64,000 nt of DNA, from NCBI GenBank assembly GCA_951799445.1, contig OX637287.1, forward strand, positions 30,770,224 to 30,834,223. Reading direction: 5' to 3'. This stretch comes from Pseudisothecium myosuroides. Lineage: Eukaryota > Streptophyta > Bryopsida > Hypnales > Lembophyllaceae. Position 1 is the stretch's first letter; each line of letters begins with the position of its first letter. Shown piece by piece: positions 35,422-47,072 of the stretch. The translations under genes were made by a program, and so were the position numbers. Under the pieces are notes generated by a model. The model did not search any database, was not told the origin of the DNA, and worked only from the letters and a program-made list of their open reading frames with translations.

Positions 35422-35988
35422 CTCGGGGGGGTCACTTAGAGTGTCCATTAAAAAACACGTGCAAACAAAACTTTGGACCCCCTATATTATATCCTAAAAT
35501 TTAAATAAAATGAAATAAAAAAAATATGACTAGATTTTCCTACTTCAAAAGTTTATGTTTTGAATTATTGATATTTTTATTTGTTAATGATAATTAGTTA
35601 CAAATTTTTGAAGTAGTTAGATACACTGTACAACTGAAAAATAACTTTCACACCCCTATATTATATCCTAAAAAATTGTCTAAAAAATGAACAAAAAATT
35701 CCTAAAAATAGCTCTTTATTGAAAGTTCATTTTGAATTGAGTATTGATGCAATGGTCATCTAAATGTGATCTCTATAAATATTTGAGTTGAAAAACATGC
35801 CGTTTTAGGCCATTTTCAACCTCTTGTACAAATCATTTCAACTATTATATTAGTTTGAAATTTTGGCAATAGAAACCTATAGTCATTATTAAGCAACCCT
35901 CAAAATTTTAAGTTGAAATTATAGTTCATTAGAAACCACTTGTTCGCACGTGGTTTGTAGTAAAATACTAGGTGCCCCCCCCCCCGAG
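35422..35988. mobile_element. hAT-like non-autonomous element with poly-G terminal repeat
   Basis: The ends are inverted repeats: CTCGGGGGGGTCACTTAG on the left; CTAGGTGCC and a run of C ending CCCGAG on the right. Similarity continues inward to CACGTGC. The flanks carry an identical octamer TTTAAAGC (35414-35421 and 35989-35996). An 8-bp duplication is the hAT signature. There is no transposase, and the interior is AT-rich. Confidence 0.75.
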
Positions 35989-36261
35989 TTTAAAGCAAGT
36001 GACAATCAGCCCTTAACTTGCTCCTAAGGCTAACTTTCAACTATTGACCTCCATATTAGGCTCCACAACTATATCTTTATCTTTAACTTAAAAGAAAAAT
36101 CACTTCAAAGTTCACCTAAAAGACAAACATTTTCATCCTTTCCTTCTACAACTATAACCATACAAAATCATTTCTATAAAATACTCCAACCATGGATATA
36201 AGCACTAATATCAAACTAATGCCTATTAGAGATAAAAAAAACTAGAATTTTAAGACAAACT

Positions 36262-37643
36262 TCACTCCATCTGCAAAAATTTGAGAATGCGCTTGATAGT
36301 TGCAGCGACATATTCAGCACAATCCGCCTTCGTTAATCCCTAAAATACCAAGGCATTTTCTAACTCCAAAACCACTGAAAACTGTCATTTCTGCTGCAAT
36401 CACCTCCTAAATTCCAAATTCTTTTTTTTAGAATCTAACCGTAGGATCTTGTACTTCACTTGTCTCAGATTATGTGGTAAAAATTTCAAGACATTTGACC
36501 ATTCTAATTGGAAGATATTAGCATTCAAAGTTGAAAAAAAAAGTTTTTTTGAACTGTTTCGTGCAATTTCAGATGACTTTGACGGCCATTTGTGGATTTT
36601 TTTTGTACTACACAACAAAAAGTTGTAATTTTTTATCTTGAACATTTGAGTTGAGAGTCGGGGAAAAAAATTTCAGAATGTCAAACCTTGATTTTCACAT
36701 ATAAAAAAATTGTTAAATAGAAGTAGGTCCAAAATTGAACAAAATACTAAATTGTTAATAGCTCTTAGGTGGAATTAAAACAACATAATCCCAATGGTGG
36801 GATTGTTCTTGCAAACAAATTTGACCTTGTCAAAAAAAAAAACTGAAAAAATTTGAAAATTGCATTCAAAAATGAATTTTATAAGTTAGTTTTTTTAAAG
36901 ATGCTTAAATTGCCCAAAAAACAAGATTGTCCTAAACTTTCTCATTATTAGTCCAAATAGAATGAATCAAAGCTTCAGATGTAGACAAAAATATGATCTT
37001 TGAGGGAAAAAAATTAAAAAAATTAAAAACTTTTCTTTGTGTGTTTATTTTTCTGCCCGCCGAATTGTTTTTTTGCTTTAGGATGGCATAACTTTTGCTC
37101 CCGGGTACCGATTGAAAAAAGAATTATATTTTTAGAAAGCTAGTGTGATTTCCTATCTTCAAAAAAAAATTCAAAAAATCAGATCAAAATTTGAAGCCAC
37201 ACAGGCCTGCCCGAAATCTGAAGTGTCCCCCGAGGGAACTTTGGTATTTTAGGGGTTAAGGGATTGACTGGCCCCTCTAACCATTGTTGATGGCCACGAC
37301 TTCTCTCGATCGGTCTGATCAAACAACAATATTGGTTGTCGTTTAGACCCTTAAAGCTCCCTTCAAATGTTACTTCACGGCTACCGAGTTCAAGACATCC
37401 AACTTGTAACAAGATTACCAACGCAAGAGCATCCCGCTGAAGGTTCCCGTGCCACCACTGCTCAATACGAGGCTGCTTTGGCGGTCGAGAAGGCCCAACT
37501 TCATCTTGTGGATGCAAAAATGGCGATGACAATTCCCGTGGCAGAAGCGGCTCATCCGGTACTTGCGACAATGAAAGGTCAAATTTAGCCTCCGGTTGAG
37601 GCTCTTCATCTTGAGACTCAGAAAAAACCCTCCAATTCGACAT
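36262..37643 (-). pseudogene. Unrecognised 152-codon ORF split by a TTAA element
   Basis: Minus-strand gene-like ORF starting MSNWRVFSESQDEEP at 37643, acidic and proline-rich at first, then PPKQPRIEQWWHGNLQRDA. It runs to the TTAA at 37256-37259, where a 919-bp transposon is inserted, and resumes beyond the transposon from 36332 to a TGA at 36262 (ADCAEYVAATIKRILKFLQ). Joining the halves with one TTAA gives 459 bases, an exact multiple of three. A TATATAA box sits 69 bp upstream of the ATG. I do not recognise the protein; it may be a first exon, a captured gene or a transposon accessory ORF. The sense frame is richer in GC than its surroundings. Confidence 0.65.
36337..37255 (+). mobile_element. 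TTAA-family element, type II (919 bp)
   Basis: TTAA (36333-36336) then TCCCTAAAATACCAAGGC; right end TTGGTATTTTAGGGG then TTAA (37256-37259). Sister of 48887-49802. It interrupts a coding frame, giving an independent proof of the TTAA duplication. Confidence 0.93.
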
Positions 37644-37711
37644 TTTAAATCTAAAGTAGGAAACAAAACCACTACTGAAATTCAATGAAGCTCTAAGGCA
37701 AAATCGTTCTC

Positions 37712-37718
37712 TTATATA
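37712..37718 (-). promoter_or_regulatory. TATA box of the split ORF
   Basis: TATATAA on the minus strand, within GTGTATATAAGAGAACG. It lies 69 bp before the ATG at 37643, a normal spacing for a start site near 37687 and a short leader. Confidence 0.6.
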
Positions 37719-37759
37719 CACCTCTCGGAACGGCGTCACCTTGCAGCTACTCAATAAAA

Positions 37760-38565
37760 CATATTATAATATGATTTTACACTATGTACAAATCTACAAC
37801 AGGACACCATGTAAGTATAATCTTGTATAGTCCGTTGTAATACAAGATTAAAATTAACCCTTGTTTGTGGCCGCTGCAAAGATTGTCATTCGCTTGAGAC
37901 TTCGGGTGGTAGAGTTTGCATGGTTGAATTTGACTTTCAAACGAGAATTCAAGAATTAGGGTTAAATTAATATTTAACAAGGAATGGGGTAATGCCATGT
38001 GTATTGTATTTGAAAATGATCTAAATTTTTCTTGAATTTGACATTCTCTCGCAATGGGCAATGGGTTTAAAAGAAGCAGAAACTACCTTTCCTATTCAAC
38101 GTCTAGCACTAGAAGATCATATAACTACTTTGCAAAGTTCAAATTCGAACGTGTGTGACACTATGAGCACCATTTCTACATCTTATAGCTATAGCTGATT
38201 TATGGCACTTATTACAGGTCTAAGAGAAATTGGGAGAAAAAAAATTCAATATAAATCTCTCTAACAATTTATTTTACAAATTGTTTCATTAGAAAGCTAG
38301 AAAACTCCCCGATCAAAAATACAGATCATACAGTCAAAATTACATTCATATGAACTTGCTCAAAAATGAAAAAAAAATACCTTTTATTGATGAAATACTT
38401 TAGGGTTCAAGCTTTCAAAAGATGTTCAGAAAAGTAAAGAATGTCATGTCATCAATCTCACAATGGCAACAATCTTCTTTTGTATGCAATGGACTTGTTA
38501 ATGTGAAAGTAGAGCCTTGTTATGGATATAACATGTACCAAGGTAAGGAAGTAACATTTGTGTTA
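37760..38565. other. Non-coding stretch
   Basis: No gene, RNA or element border can be supported. Short frames only. Confidence 0.5.
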
Positions 38566-38568
38566 TTA

Positions 38569-38756
38569 GAATTAATCGTAAACTGTGTGCAAGGCGGGAC
38601 TAAGAGCCGGAGTTTGGGAAAAACACAAGACCAAACTCCTAGAGCACCCAAACTTAGGTCCAATTGAGTTTGGTGCCGTATTTGTTCAATTCTATTCTTA
38701 GTTAAACCTTCCTCTAACACAGGGTCACAAACACAAGACAACTTTGCAATTAACTC
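38569..38756. mobile_element. 188-bp MITE with TA target site, copy 2
   Basis: Reverse-orientation relative of 4513-4705. Borders are TA|GAATTAATCGTAAACT and a complementary right end TTTGCAATTAACTC|TA. The interiors share the phrase GAGTTTGG...ACCAAACTC in inverted order. Confidence 0.78.
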
Positions 38757-38759
38757 TAT

Positions 38760-39780
38760 TGTGTAATTCGCATTTGATTCAAAATAAGGATAAACAGCTC
38801 AATTAACTAAACAAGGGTTGACCTTCTTGCAAGATTTGGCAATATTTATTGAAGTTTATAAAACACAGCCCATCACCAACAACACAAATGGCATAGGCTT
38901 CGACCACTTGTTTGGATTGTGGTTCATTGCACATAAGCTGCAACTTGTACTCACAATTGAAAGTAGCATCTTCAAGGGTCACTCAACTTAGGTGCTTTGG
39001 TAGGCCTTATCATAACATTATTAACCAATCTAAACCATTCTTCCTCGATAATCCCTCTTGGGATCCCTAGGAGTGAATTCAATTTAATCTACAAAGCGTC
39101 ATTGGCTCGCTGGAGAGAGAATGATATAAACTACATGAAGACGGAGATTGGAAAAACTGGAAAAGTTCTTACACTCACATCATATATTTCACATTCTCAT
39201 GAGATGAGGCTATATCACTAATGTGGAGGTTTTTAGGGTTTAGGTCCATCAGTGAAAGGTCCATTGCTTCTTCAAGGTAACTATTCCAAGTGCTGAATCT
39301 TTTAATCTTTGTGGAAATTGATGTATGATGTAAATGTTTAAGGAGACACAAGGCTTGGCAATTATACAATAGAACCTCCCTAAGTTGATCAGTCTTGGAC
39401 CGGTCTGACAAGAATACGTTAGGGAGGTTTATTGGCTTTTGGAGGGTCATCTTTAATTACAACCTTTGTTATGTGGCCTAGTCTGGGACCAATCTGACAA
39501 GATTGGTTTACGGAGGTTTATTGGCTTATGGAGGATTGACTTAGGAAGGTTTTACTGTATTCATGTCCAATTGTCGATTTGAATTATTATCTCTTGGTGT
39601 GGAATGCAGGATTGAAGTTGCATAGGAGTTTGATTTTCGACACTCTATGTTTGAAGACTATTACGACACAAGCACAGGCGATCCGACTAAGTTAGTATGC
39701 TCTTAAAGCGACCATTTTAGAGCCTGATTGCCTATTCTGGGAAGCTAAACTCTTTGAAAAAAAATTTAGTAAATTTTTGT
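38760..39780. other. Non-coding stretch with short internal duplication
   Basis: No gene seen. A phrase containing GACCGGTCTGACAAGA(A/T)...GGAGGTTTATTGGCTT occurs at about 39396-39440 and again at 39489-39530, a local direct repeat of about 45 bp. Confidence 0.5.
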
Positions 39781-39782
39781 AG

Positions 39783-40860
39783 GAAGAAAAATGGAATTGG
39801 CATCTAACCCAAATAGTTTCATATTTTTTGGACCTTTGTGGGATTAGTTACGAATTTTTGAAGTTGAAACGCAGTAGTCACTAAAAGCAACCAATTCCTT
39901 AAATGTACACTATTGTTACATTGAAGAAAAAAAAATGTACCTCTCTGTCAAGATCGCTTGTAGAGCACAGTCGCTATTACAACAAACTTTTACTTTATTC
40001 AATGCGACCAATGGATGAAGGAGAAGCTCAAATTCCAAACGAATCCATGCATCAAATAGGGTATGACCCTACTTGGCCTGTGCTTCCTCTTGTGCAAGCA
40101 AAGCGCCTGGTTCCAAAACTTGGACTTGATGCCATCGTGCCTAAACTTGCTTTCAATGGATATAACTTACTGTAATCAAATGGCTTACCCTACGTGAAGG
40201 TTAGATTTGGCAGAAATTAAGTCATTTTTGTAAAAAAAAGTGCCACAAGGTGACATGGATTGTGAAGGATCTGATGTGGAAACTCAATTCCAGCACCAAA
40301 CTGCCGAGTTTGACCTTCACATATGGTATATCAAACTCCTTCCAGTTGATCTTGAGGAGGATTTGCGGTAAGGTATGCACAACAGTATAATTGTCACAAA
40401 TTACAAATTACAACTAAGCATAGTTTTTAGTAGAACTAATGCCATTGCATTGCAATTAGGGTTTTTTTTTGGCTTTCTAGTGCCAGATTGCACCCAAAAA
40501 AAAATCTGGCTAAAAAATGCCAAAAAACTTGAATGAAATCGCCAAATTTTTGATGAAAACCATATTATAGACATGTGATATGTGCTAATGTGAAATTTTC
40601 TATCCAATATGTGGATGAATGTTGAAATTTGGAGCACCACTATAACATTCCATATCACCACTTTGGCACTTCTTAAAAAATGAAAAAAAAAGCCCTGATT
40701 GCAATGGCACCAAAAAGGATTCATCAACTTGCAAGGTTTCATTGAAAAGCTGCAAGGTAGCCGGTTAGCTAGGTTTAGTAAGTATTGACTGATGAAACAC
40801 AATGTAAATCTTTTTTCTTGTACAAATTTCTTGTACAAACTTTTTTAGTATTTCATCAAA
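39783..40860 (+). repeat. Dispersed repeat R carrying a coding fragment, copy 1
   Basis: Shares 39783-40230 and 40400-40810 with 52277-52885; part also recurs at 42608-42775. It holds a reading frame of about 55 codons (near 40006-40175) with YDPTWPVLPLVQAKRLVP and KLGLDAIVPKLAFNGYN, matched by the frame in the other copy. Protein family not recognised. A 250-bp inverted-repeat insertion (40452-40704) is present only in this copy. Confidence 0.65.
40452..40704. mobile_element. Inverted-repeat insertion of about 250 bp
   Basis: Ends TGCAATTAGGGTTTTTTTTT and the complementary AAAAAAAAAGCCCTGATTGCA. The homologous repeat near 52780 has an uninterrupted sequence here, so this is an insertion. 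The target duplication cannot be fixed because the site itself is ATTGCA-rich. Superfamily unknown. Confidence 0.65.
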
Positions 40861-41044
40861 AGATATTATGTTATACATCATGAGTAAAATTTATCAATAT
40901 GGTCTGATTTGAAAAAGTATTTATAAATACATTTCAAATCAAATTCAAATCACTCTTTATACTAAAGATTCATTAATTTTTTTTTTCATATTTAGCACAT
41001 GAGTTCTTAAACAATCAATTGAACTTTCATCTGGTTTGACTATT

Positions 41045-42365
41045 TAGGATGTTTTCCTGATTCTAATGTAAAAATAAATAAATGGCTTAAATTAGAAATT
41101 GCTGCATTTTAGAAGAGATGCCAAAGCACCATGAATGCTCCAAAATTTATTTTTTTATTACCCAAATTATTTTCTACTATGAAGTAATTTTGGAGGCTTT
41201 AAGTCACAAGAAAATTACTATTTCGATAAATCCATGGTATTTACAACGTATTGTTGTGTAATTATTGTACATTCTAAAATTAAATCTAGATTGTCAAATT
41301 GTCTTTCAAAATGGTATTACAAACTCTAAAAGCACCATTTGGTTGCTTTAGTAAAAATTGTGCTAATAAATTGTTTTTCCTAACATTTGCTCCAAACTAT
41401 GTGGATTTTAATCATCTTCACATATATTTGAGACTTTTAGTGCCAATTTCATCAAACATGTAATGGCAAAATCATAATGAAATAGGTCAATAATAACAAG
41501 ACCTCTATTTTTATTTATCAAACATATATTGTATGTTTTAAATAATGACTTGAATACCTCATAAATAGGTTCAAATGAGATATAATAAGAAAACCCCTTC
41601 TAAATCTAGAAAGTCTCTCCATGAATTACATCATGGTTACTTTGTATTCTTTATTATGTCCAAAATGTTAAAAAATATCAAATTTAAACAAAAGATCCGC
41701 ATACTCTGTGGCTCTTCTTTGTTTTCGGTTTACGGAAGAACAAAGAGTTGTAGGGACATCTTCAAACTTTGAGGGTGTTGCGGACATTTCGTGCTTTGCA
41801 AGAGTTTGAAGACAAGTGCCATCATCCTTAATTCTTGTTGCTATATTTGGTTCATTTGTAGGTTGTAGATATTTTTGTTTTGAAGCCTTGTATTCTAATA
41901 TTCTAGTTGTTGTACTTGATTCTTGGAAGGACGTGTTTGGAAAAGATTCTTTCATGGCATTGTGGTTTGCCATTTTCCTTATAATGATAAGAAGACAACT
42001 AACAAATATTTAGGCAAGAACCTAAAATACTTGAATGGAAGTGTTAAAAAGGAATTTCACAAAAAGACAAGAGAAGGAAGAAATATTTATGATGTTTTTT
42101 GCTTTCCACCCCTCTTTATTTATACTAAAAAATAAATTAAAAGTAATCAAAGTAAAAAATTTTGATCATAGTCAAAGTAAAAGTTTATCATTCATAGTCA
42201 AAGTAAAAGTTACCATTCATAGTAAAAAATTGAGTAAAAATTCTCATTTATTAAGAAAGGTAAAAGTAAAAAGTTAGTAATAGATGGTTCATCTTCCTAA
42301 AATCTACAAAAATCTTCAAAAATCTGAAAATTAAATTGAAAACATATTAGAGTCTTAAATATTAT
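41045..42365. repeat. Segmental duplication block a, right copy
   Basis: Collinear with 1555-3060, in the same orientation. Homology stops near 42365, where sequence matching 5576 begins. The 2.5 kb between 3060 and 5570 in the left copy has no counterpart here, having been either lost or inserted there. Confidence 0.85.
41668..41973 (-). pseudogene. Unrecognised 101-aa repeat-borne ORF, copy 2
   Basis: Same length as the copy at 2359-2664 and starting MANHNAMKESF. About twenty residue differences are seen, almost all from single non-synonymous changes, with no indels. The TATAAATA box is conserved at 42117-42124. Two open frames without selection for sequence suggest recent duplication of an already neutral sequence. 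Confidence 0.4.
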
Positions 42366-42374
42366 AGAGTCCAA

Positions 42375-42525
42375 TACTAGGGTTTCTAATGAGCAAGGTG
42401 AACTTCACAGGCAGGAGATCTCTGTATAATCTCAACTTCATTCCTGATGTTGGAAACATAACAGGCTCTCATTGATCATGAGAAACAGTCTTCATGGCAG
42501 AAGATTTCTTGCTCTTTAAGGTACG
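42375..42525. repeat. Segmental duplication block b, right copy
   Basis: Matches 5570-5705, from ctagggtttctaatgagcaa to tcttcatggcagaagatttc. The collinear partner of 5760 resumes at 43118 after a fragment of repeat R and a short TTAA MITE. Confidence 0.75.
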
Positions 42526-42834
42526 AGGTTCATAAAGCGACAAAACTGAATTTTGGGGAGGTAAAACATCTTGAAATATTTTTCAGAAAATTTTCCTTGA
42601 AAGACAAGAGGAAATGGCATCTAACCCAGGTTGTTTCATATTTTTTGGAGCTTTGTGGAATTAGTTATGAAATTTTGAAGTTGAAATGCCATAGGGCTCT
42701 AAAAGCAACCGCCTCCTAGAATGTACATTTTTTTGTACATTTTGGTAAATTGAAGAAAGCAAAATGTACCTCTGAGTCATGTTTGGTTCAGAATGCCCGG
42801 TCGGAGTTCGAGCCTCCTACCTTATTTCTTTTAA

Positions 42835-43050
42835 CCCTTAAACGTCGAAGGAGTGACCCTTGAAATCATTTTTTTCTATTATCGTGTGAATTTTAGCCTC
42901 CAAAATTGCAAAAGTACTCATTGCAAGTCAAAGTAGAAGATCTTCCCTTTCCACAACAAATTTCAAGGATGAATAGTTGCATTTCAGTCCTATACAATTT
43001 GATTCCCTATCATCCATCAGACACAAAACGTCCTCCGCAACATTCAAGGA
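42835..43050. mobile_element. Short TTAA MITE (216 bp), copy 1
   Basis: TTAA (42831-42834) then CCCTTAAACGTCGAAGGAG; right end TCCTCCGCAACATTCAAGGA then TTAA (43051-43054). The interior matches 52940-53160 (phrases caaaagtactca..., caaggatgaatagttg). The ends are imperfect inverted repeats. Same TTAA target as the long family, but an unrelated interior. Confidence 0.78.
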
Positions 43051-43667
43051 TTAAGGACGCTATGTGGGGAACTTACGAGGAAATGCTATTTGACGGCATT
43101 GAATTGGGACCCCCCTAGTATGCTGATGATCAGAATGGAGTCCTTTTTGCACGCCTCCGATTTTGGGCTTGAACCACAATCCGGGGAGAAATTTTAGCTT
43201 AACCAACTAAGATCCTACATTTTCGTGGACCAACCGATTGTCTGGAGTATACTCTCGGCTAGCACTTAAGAAAATAGAGAATATTCTCTTATTTTCTTCT
43301 AAAATGATCAGGGGTTTTTCAAAGATTTTGAACTCAATTAGGCAATTCTAGATTTCAACTGGCTAACTTGTAACTAAATGCCGGTACCCCCCGTTCATTG
43401 GCTTGAACTACTGCGCAGGTACATTTAGTCATTCAATTTATTGAAATCCAGGGTGTAGAACCGGCAATTGTGACCATCAAAATTGCAGATCGTGGGCGCT
43501 TAGAGCATCCATAGTGGGATCGGTATATTGGCCCTCTACATGTATTTCTAACTTTTGAACGGTATGTAATTAGAACTTGAAATTTATATCATTAGAAGCG
43601 CATCCAGAAGCACTTTGAGTAGGTACAAGAAATTTAAATTTAGACATTGGACAACCACTTCAAAAGC

Positions 43668-43832
43668 AAGGTAAAAATCTGAAATTACAGAGGTCTTAGC
43701 AATATGCCGATTACTAATGCAAAATGTGACCATTGATTCTCCAAATGTGGCCAAATGTTGAGGGTCAATGGCCACATTTTGCATTGGTAATCGGGATATG
43801 CCAAGACTTCTATAATTTTAGACTTTTACCTT
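43668..43832. repeat. 165-bp hairpin with 69- and 78-base arms
   Basis: Left arm 43668-43736 pairs with right arm 43755-43832 with about a dozen mismatches or small bulges, leaving an 18-base loop. Transcription would give a long, imperfect stem like a young plant miRNA precursor. No clear target duplication. Confidence 0.8.
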
Positions 43833-44788
43833 GTGTTATTTAGCCTGTAGGTTATCAAGGATTGATGGTGTAGAAGTGATCAATTTCTTAGATAATATTG
43901 TGAAAAAAAACAATTTATACAAAATTTATATCACCAGAACCATTGAAGAAAATTGCATGTATAGGTCAAAAATAAGTTCACTTAAATGTGACCCATTTAA
44001 AAGTGCTTAAAAAACATAAAGCGCAAGACTTTTTGGTCCTATTGAGGTTAATTATGTTAGCTCTACAGTTGGGTCCAATAATCTTACAAATTTTCCTTCC
44101 CAAGCAGATTCAGGTAGCAAAAAGTTCATGAACTTGAAAATACTCTTACATGCTCAAAAATGCATAGATTTCAAATTGCAATGTGCATTGGAATTGTAGT
44201 AAAGTGTACTTGAATATCATTCAACAACTTCCAAAGAAGTAGAGGCAAGTGCATGATATGAAGAAGTTAGTTTGGCCTCCTAATTCACCATATAGAACCT
44301 TTGGGAGAGAGTCCATGATTTGTTGTGGCATTGGAGTAGGCGAACAAACAAGCAAGAAATGATATGAACAATTCAAGTGGTATGGGATCAAATATCTCTA
44401 CAACAATTGCAAATTTCCATTTCCAATAAGTCCAATAGGATGCAAGCTATAATTTCAACAAATGTTGGTAGCACTAGATGGTAGATAATGTATAGAAAAG
44501 ATCCAACTTGTTGTATGATTTTGAATTTCACATGTAAATACTTGTTATGATGATCAAGTACTCTTTACTATGATTCCAACGCAATTTGTGATTTGGAAAT
44601 CTTTCAATATGCTAGAGCTTGCTAGAGTTCATAAACTATTGGTTGAATCTACTTGGGAACAAAATGTGTAAGATTATTGGACTCAAGTAAACATGGGGCT
44701 TGACAATAGTAATTGAATGCAATTTAAGAATGCACATGATGAACGATATCGTTTGACTGCTGAATTTGTTGCAACTGTGTATTGTGTA

Positions 44789-44829
44789 GTTTTTTTGTTT
44801 TTGTTTTTGTTTTTTGTTTTTGTTTTTGG
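44789..44829 (+). repeat. (GTTTTT)n simple repeat
   Basis: About seven units of tttttg. It creates spurious Phe/Val-rich and Lys/Thr-rich open frames on the two strands. Confidence 0.9.
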
Positions 44830-45051
44830 AGAGGAAGGTGTGTACTGTGTATATTGATCAACACAAATGTAGCCTCATCACTTGTGGCCGTGGTGTTTGT
44901 GAACCTCTTCACGCTGAAATGGACGGAGGTTATGATTGTTGGAAATTATGCTAGAAAAGTGCAAGGCTTAGGCAAGTTGTATCGAACAATGATGAAGTTG
45001 ACTTTGATATTCTTGGAGTCCCTTGGTGTCGGTAATCCCTGGTAATGGATA

Positions 45052-45234
45052 CTCCCTCTGTCCCAAAATGATCTTCTGGTTGCTCGAAAATGATCATTTT
45101 GGTTCTTGAAGATTTAATGAATGGATAACAATTTTCTTGAAATACTTAAAAACAGATTGAAATAATGTTATTTTCAACCTTAATTTTGAACATTTCGTAC
45201 GTCCAACTAGAAGATCATTTTGGGACGGAGGGAG
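45052..45234. mobile_element. Stowaway MITE (183 bp)
   Basis: Near-canonical ends: CTCCCTCTGTCCCAAAATGA on the left and the complement of CTCCCTCCGTCCCAAAATGA on the right, with TA at both borders (45050-45051, 45235-45236). Its duplicate partner is at 9261-9489. Confidence 0.92.
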
Positions 45235-45827
45235 TACTTTAAATTGCATTTTTATACTAATGTAACCAAGCCTTGTAATAATTACATAATCTCCATATCT
45301 TGAGCTTCTTGAATTCTAAAATAATGTTTACAATTGGGGATACTATTTGCTCCACTTTAAATAATTTAATCAACATAGAGGAGTACCCTCTCATTGGGAG
45401 ATTAATAATAGAGCTCTAGATAGATCATCTTGAGTTCATGAGCTAAGTCTATTAATTTCAAATATTTGTATTCAATGGATGAGGATTTTTTATGCAATCG
45501 TTTAAAGTGGGAAACTCTAGAGAGTGGTGGCAAACTATAGTCCACTAGTTTCTAGACAAGTTTTTTGTACATTCTTGTGAAGTCAACTTGCATTTTTGTT
45601 GATTTTGACAAAATTTTGTTTTACAAAACATTTGAAAAAAATTAGCATTGTATTATTACAAAATTCAAAGGACAAAATTTTAGACTTATTTATTAATTAA
45701 TAGAAGAATAAAGTTTTAATTTGCTAAAACAAATTATCTTAAAGATATGAAATTTTAAAACCTCTCATTTGAAAATAGTGAAAAAATAATGATAACATCT
45801 TGAGGTATAAAAAAATCCCAATTTTAA

Positions 45828-46762
45828 CCCCTAAAGGTCAGAGACTATGCTTTCACGAAAACTGTTCCAAAACTGCCATTTCTATTACAAGTACCAAAAT
45901 TTAAGAAAAAAAACAGTTTTGGCAAAATGTAACTGTAAGATCTTTTACTAAACTAGTTTCATAAGTTGGAGAAAAATTTCCAAAAATTTCCACCATGTGG
46001 ATTGCAAGATAATAGCGTTTGAACTGACAAAAATCCTTTTTTTGTCCTTGCAAAAAGCCGGGCAGCTGCACTTCACAAGGTCACATTTGTATGAAAAAAT
46101 GTCCAAAATGGTAGTTACTCTTAGGATTCATTCTTCAAGGCAAGTTGAATATATGCTTGAAAATTTTCAAATCATTTGAAATTGTACAACATATAGGAAA
46201 AAATAGTAAGTAGAAAGAGGTAGAGAATGATTCAAAACACTAAATTGTTAAGAATTTAGATATGGAATTGAAAAATGCCAATCCCAACAGTTGTAATGTT
46301 GTAATTAACAATCTACACCCAATGCTTTTATTTTTTCCAAAATATATTGAAAATTGAGTTAAATAAAGGACTTCAAAGTTTATTTTCGAGTAGAGATTCC
46401 ATAACTACCGTCAAACTAAGACTCCTCATAACTTTTGACTCATTGATTGGAATGGATGATTCAAAGCTTCCCACGTATATATAAATCTAAAGAACCAATT
46501 TCAGATTTTTATTTTATTTTTAAGTGATTTTTAAAGAAGTTTTTTGAGCTGCCCGGGCTACCCGCCGACCAATGAAAATTATATATCATGCAATAACTTT
46601 TTAACCATGTAGTCAAAACTTATGAAAATTATTGGGCCTTGAAGCTACTCCTTGGACACATCTTATGTGAAAATTTCAAAGAAAAAAAATAAAATTTCTA
46701 TTTCGTAGTAACCTACCCAAAATCTCTATGTTGTCAAAAAACGGTGTTTGGTCCCTTAGGGG
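45828..46762 (+). mobile_element. TTAA-family element, type III (935 bp)
   Basis: TTAA (45824-45827) then CCCCTAAAGGTCAGAGACT; right end GGTCCCTTAGGGG then TTAA (46763-46766). The flanks continue the segmental duplication on both sides, and the left copy has one TTAA at the matching place (ACTTAAATCTAGA, near 10075). The interior holds GCCCGGGCTACCCG near 46553. No transposase. Confidence 0.92.
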
Positions 46763-46766
46763 TTAA

Positions 46767-47068
46767 GTCTAGATTTGAGTTTTCAATACAAAGCCCATCC
46801 GAGAACTTGAATTCTTTAACCAAATCCAAAACTAAAATCATCAAAGAAGTTCTTAATTTGGAGGTATAATGAATCATCTAATTTATATTTCTATATATAA
46901 TCAAATATCTAAAAATAAAAATATTTGATGATGTCATTTCACATATTTGTTTACTAGAAAATTTAGAACTCAATTGTTCATCCACAAACTTCTTTTGCTT
47001 TGTCCTTTTTTAAATTTTGGAGTGCAATGAGCCAATGTATCACAATGGTCAATTACTAAAAAATTCAT
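46767..47068. repeat. Duplication flank plus unmatched 150 bp
   Basis: 46800-46920 continues block c of the duplication. From about 46915 to 47068 the sequence has no counterpart in the left copy, so it is either another small insertion or a deletion there. Nothing coding. Confidence 0.55.
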
Positions 47069-47072
47069 TTAA

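Larger units (their letters stand above)
43850..45790. repeat. Segmental duplication block c, right copy
   Basis: Collinear with 8215-10050. Homology continues after insertions at 46800-46920 (matching 10115-10215) and 49803-49912 (matching 10217-10326). Strong landmarks are around 43895 (agaaccattgaagaaaattg in the related form) and the shared Stowaway element. Confidence 0.85.

Noticed and set aside
44724..45045. Phe/Val-rich 87-codon plus frame and Lys/Thr-rich minus frame
   Set aside because: Produced by the (GTTTTT)n simple repeat.
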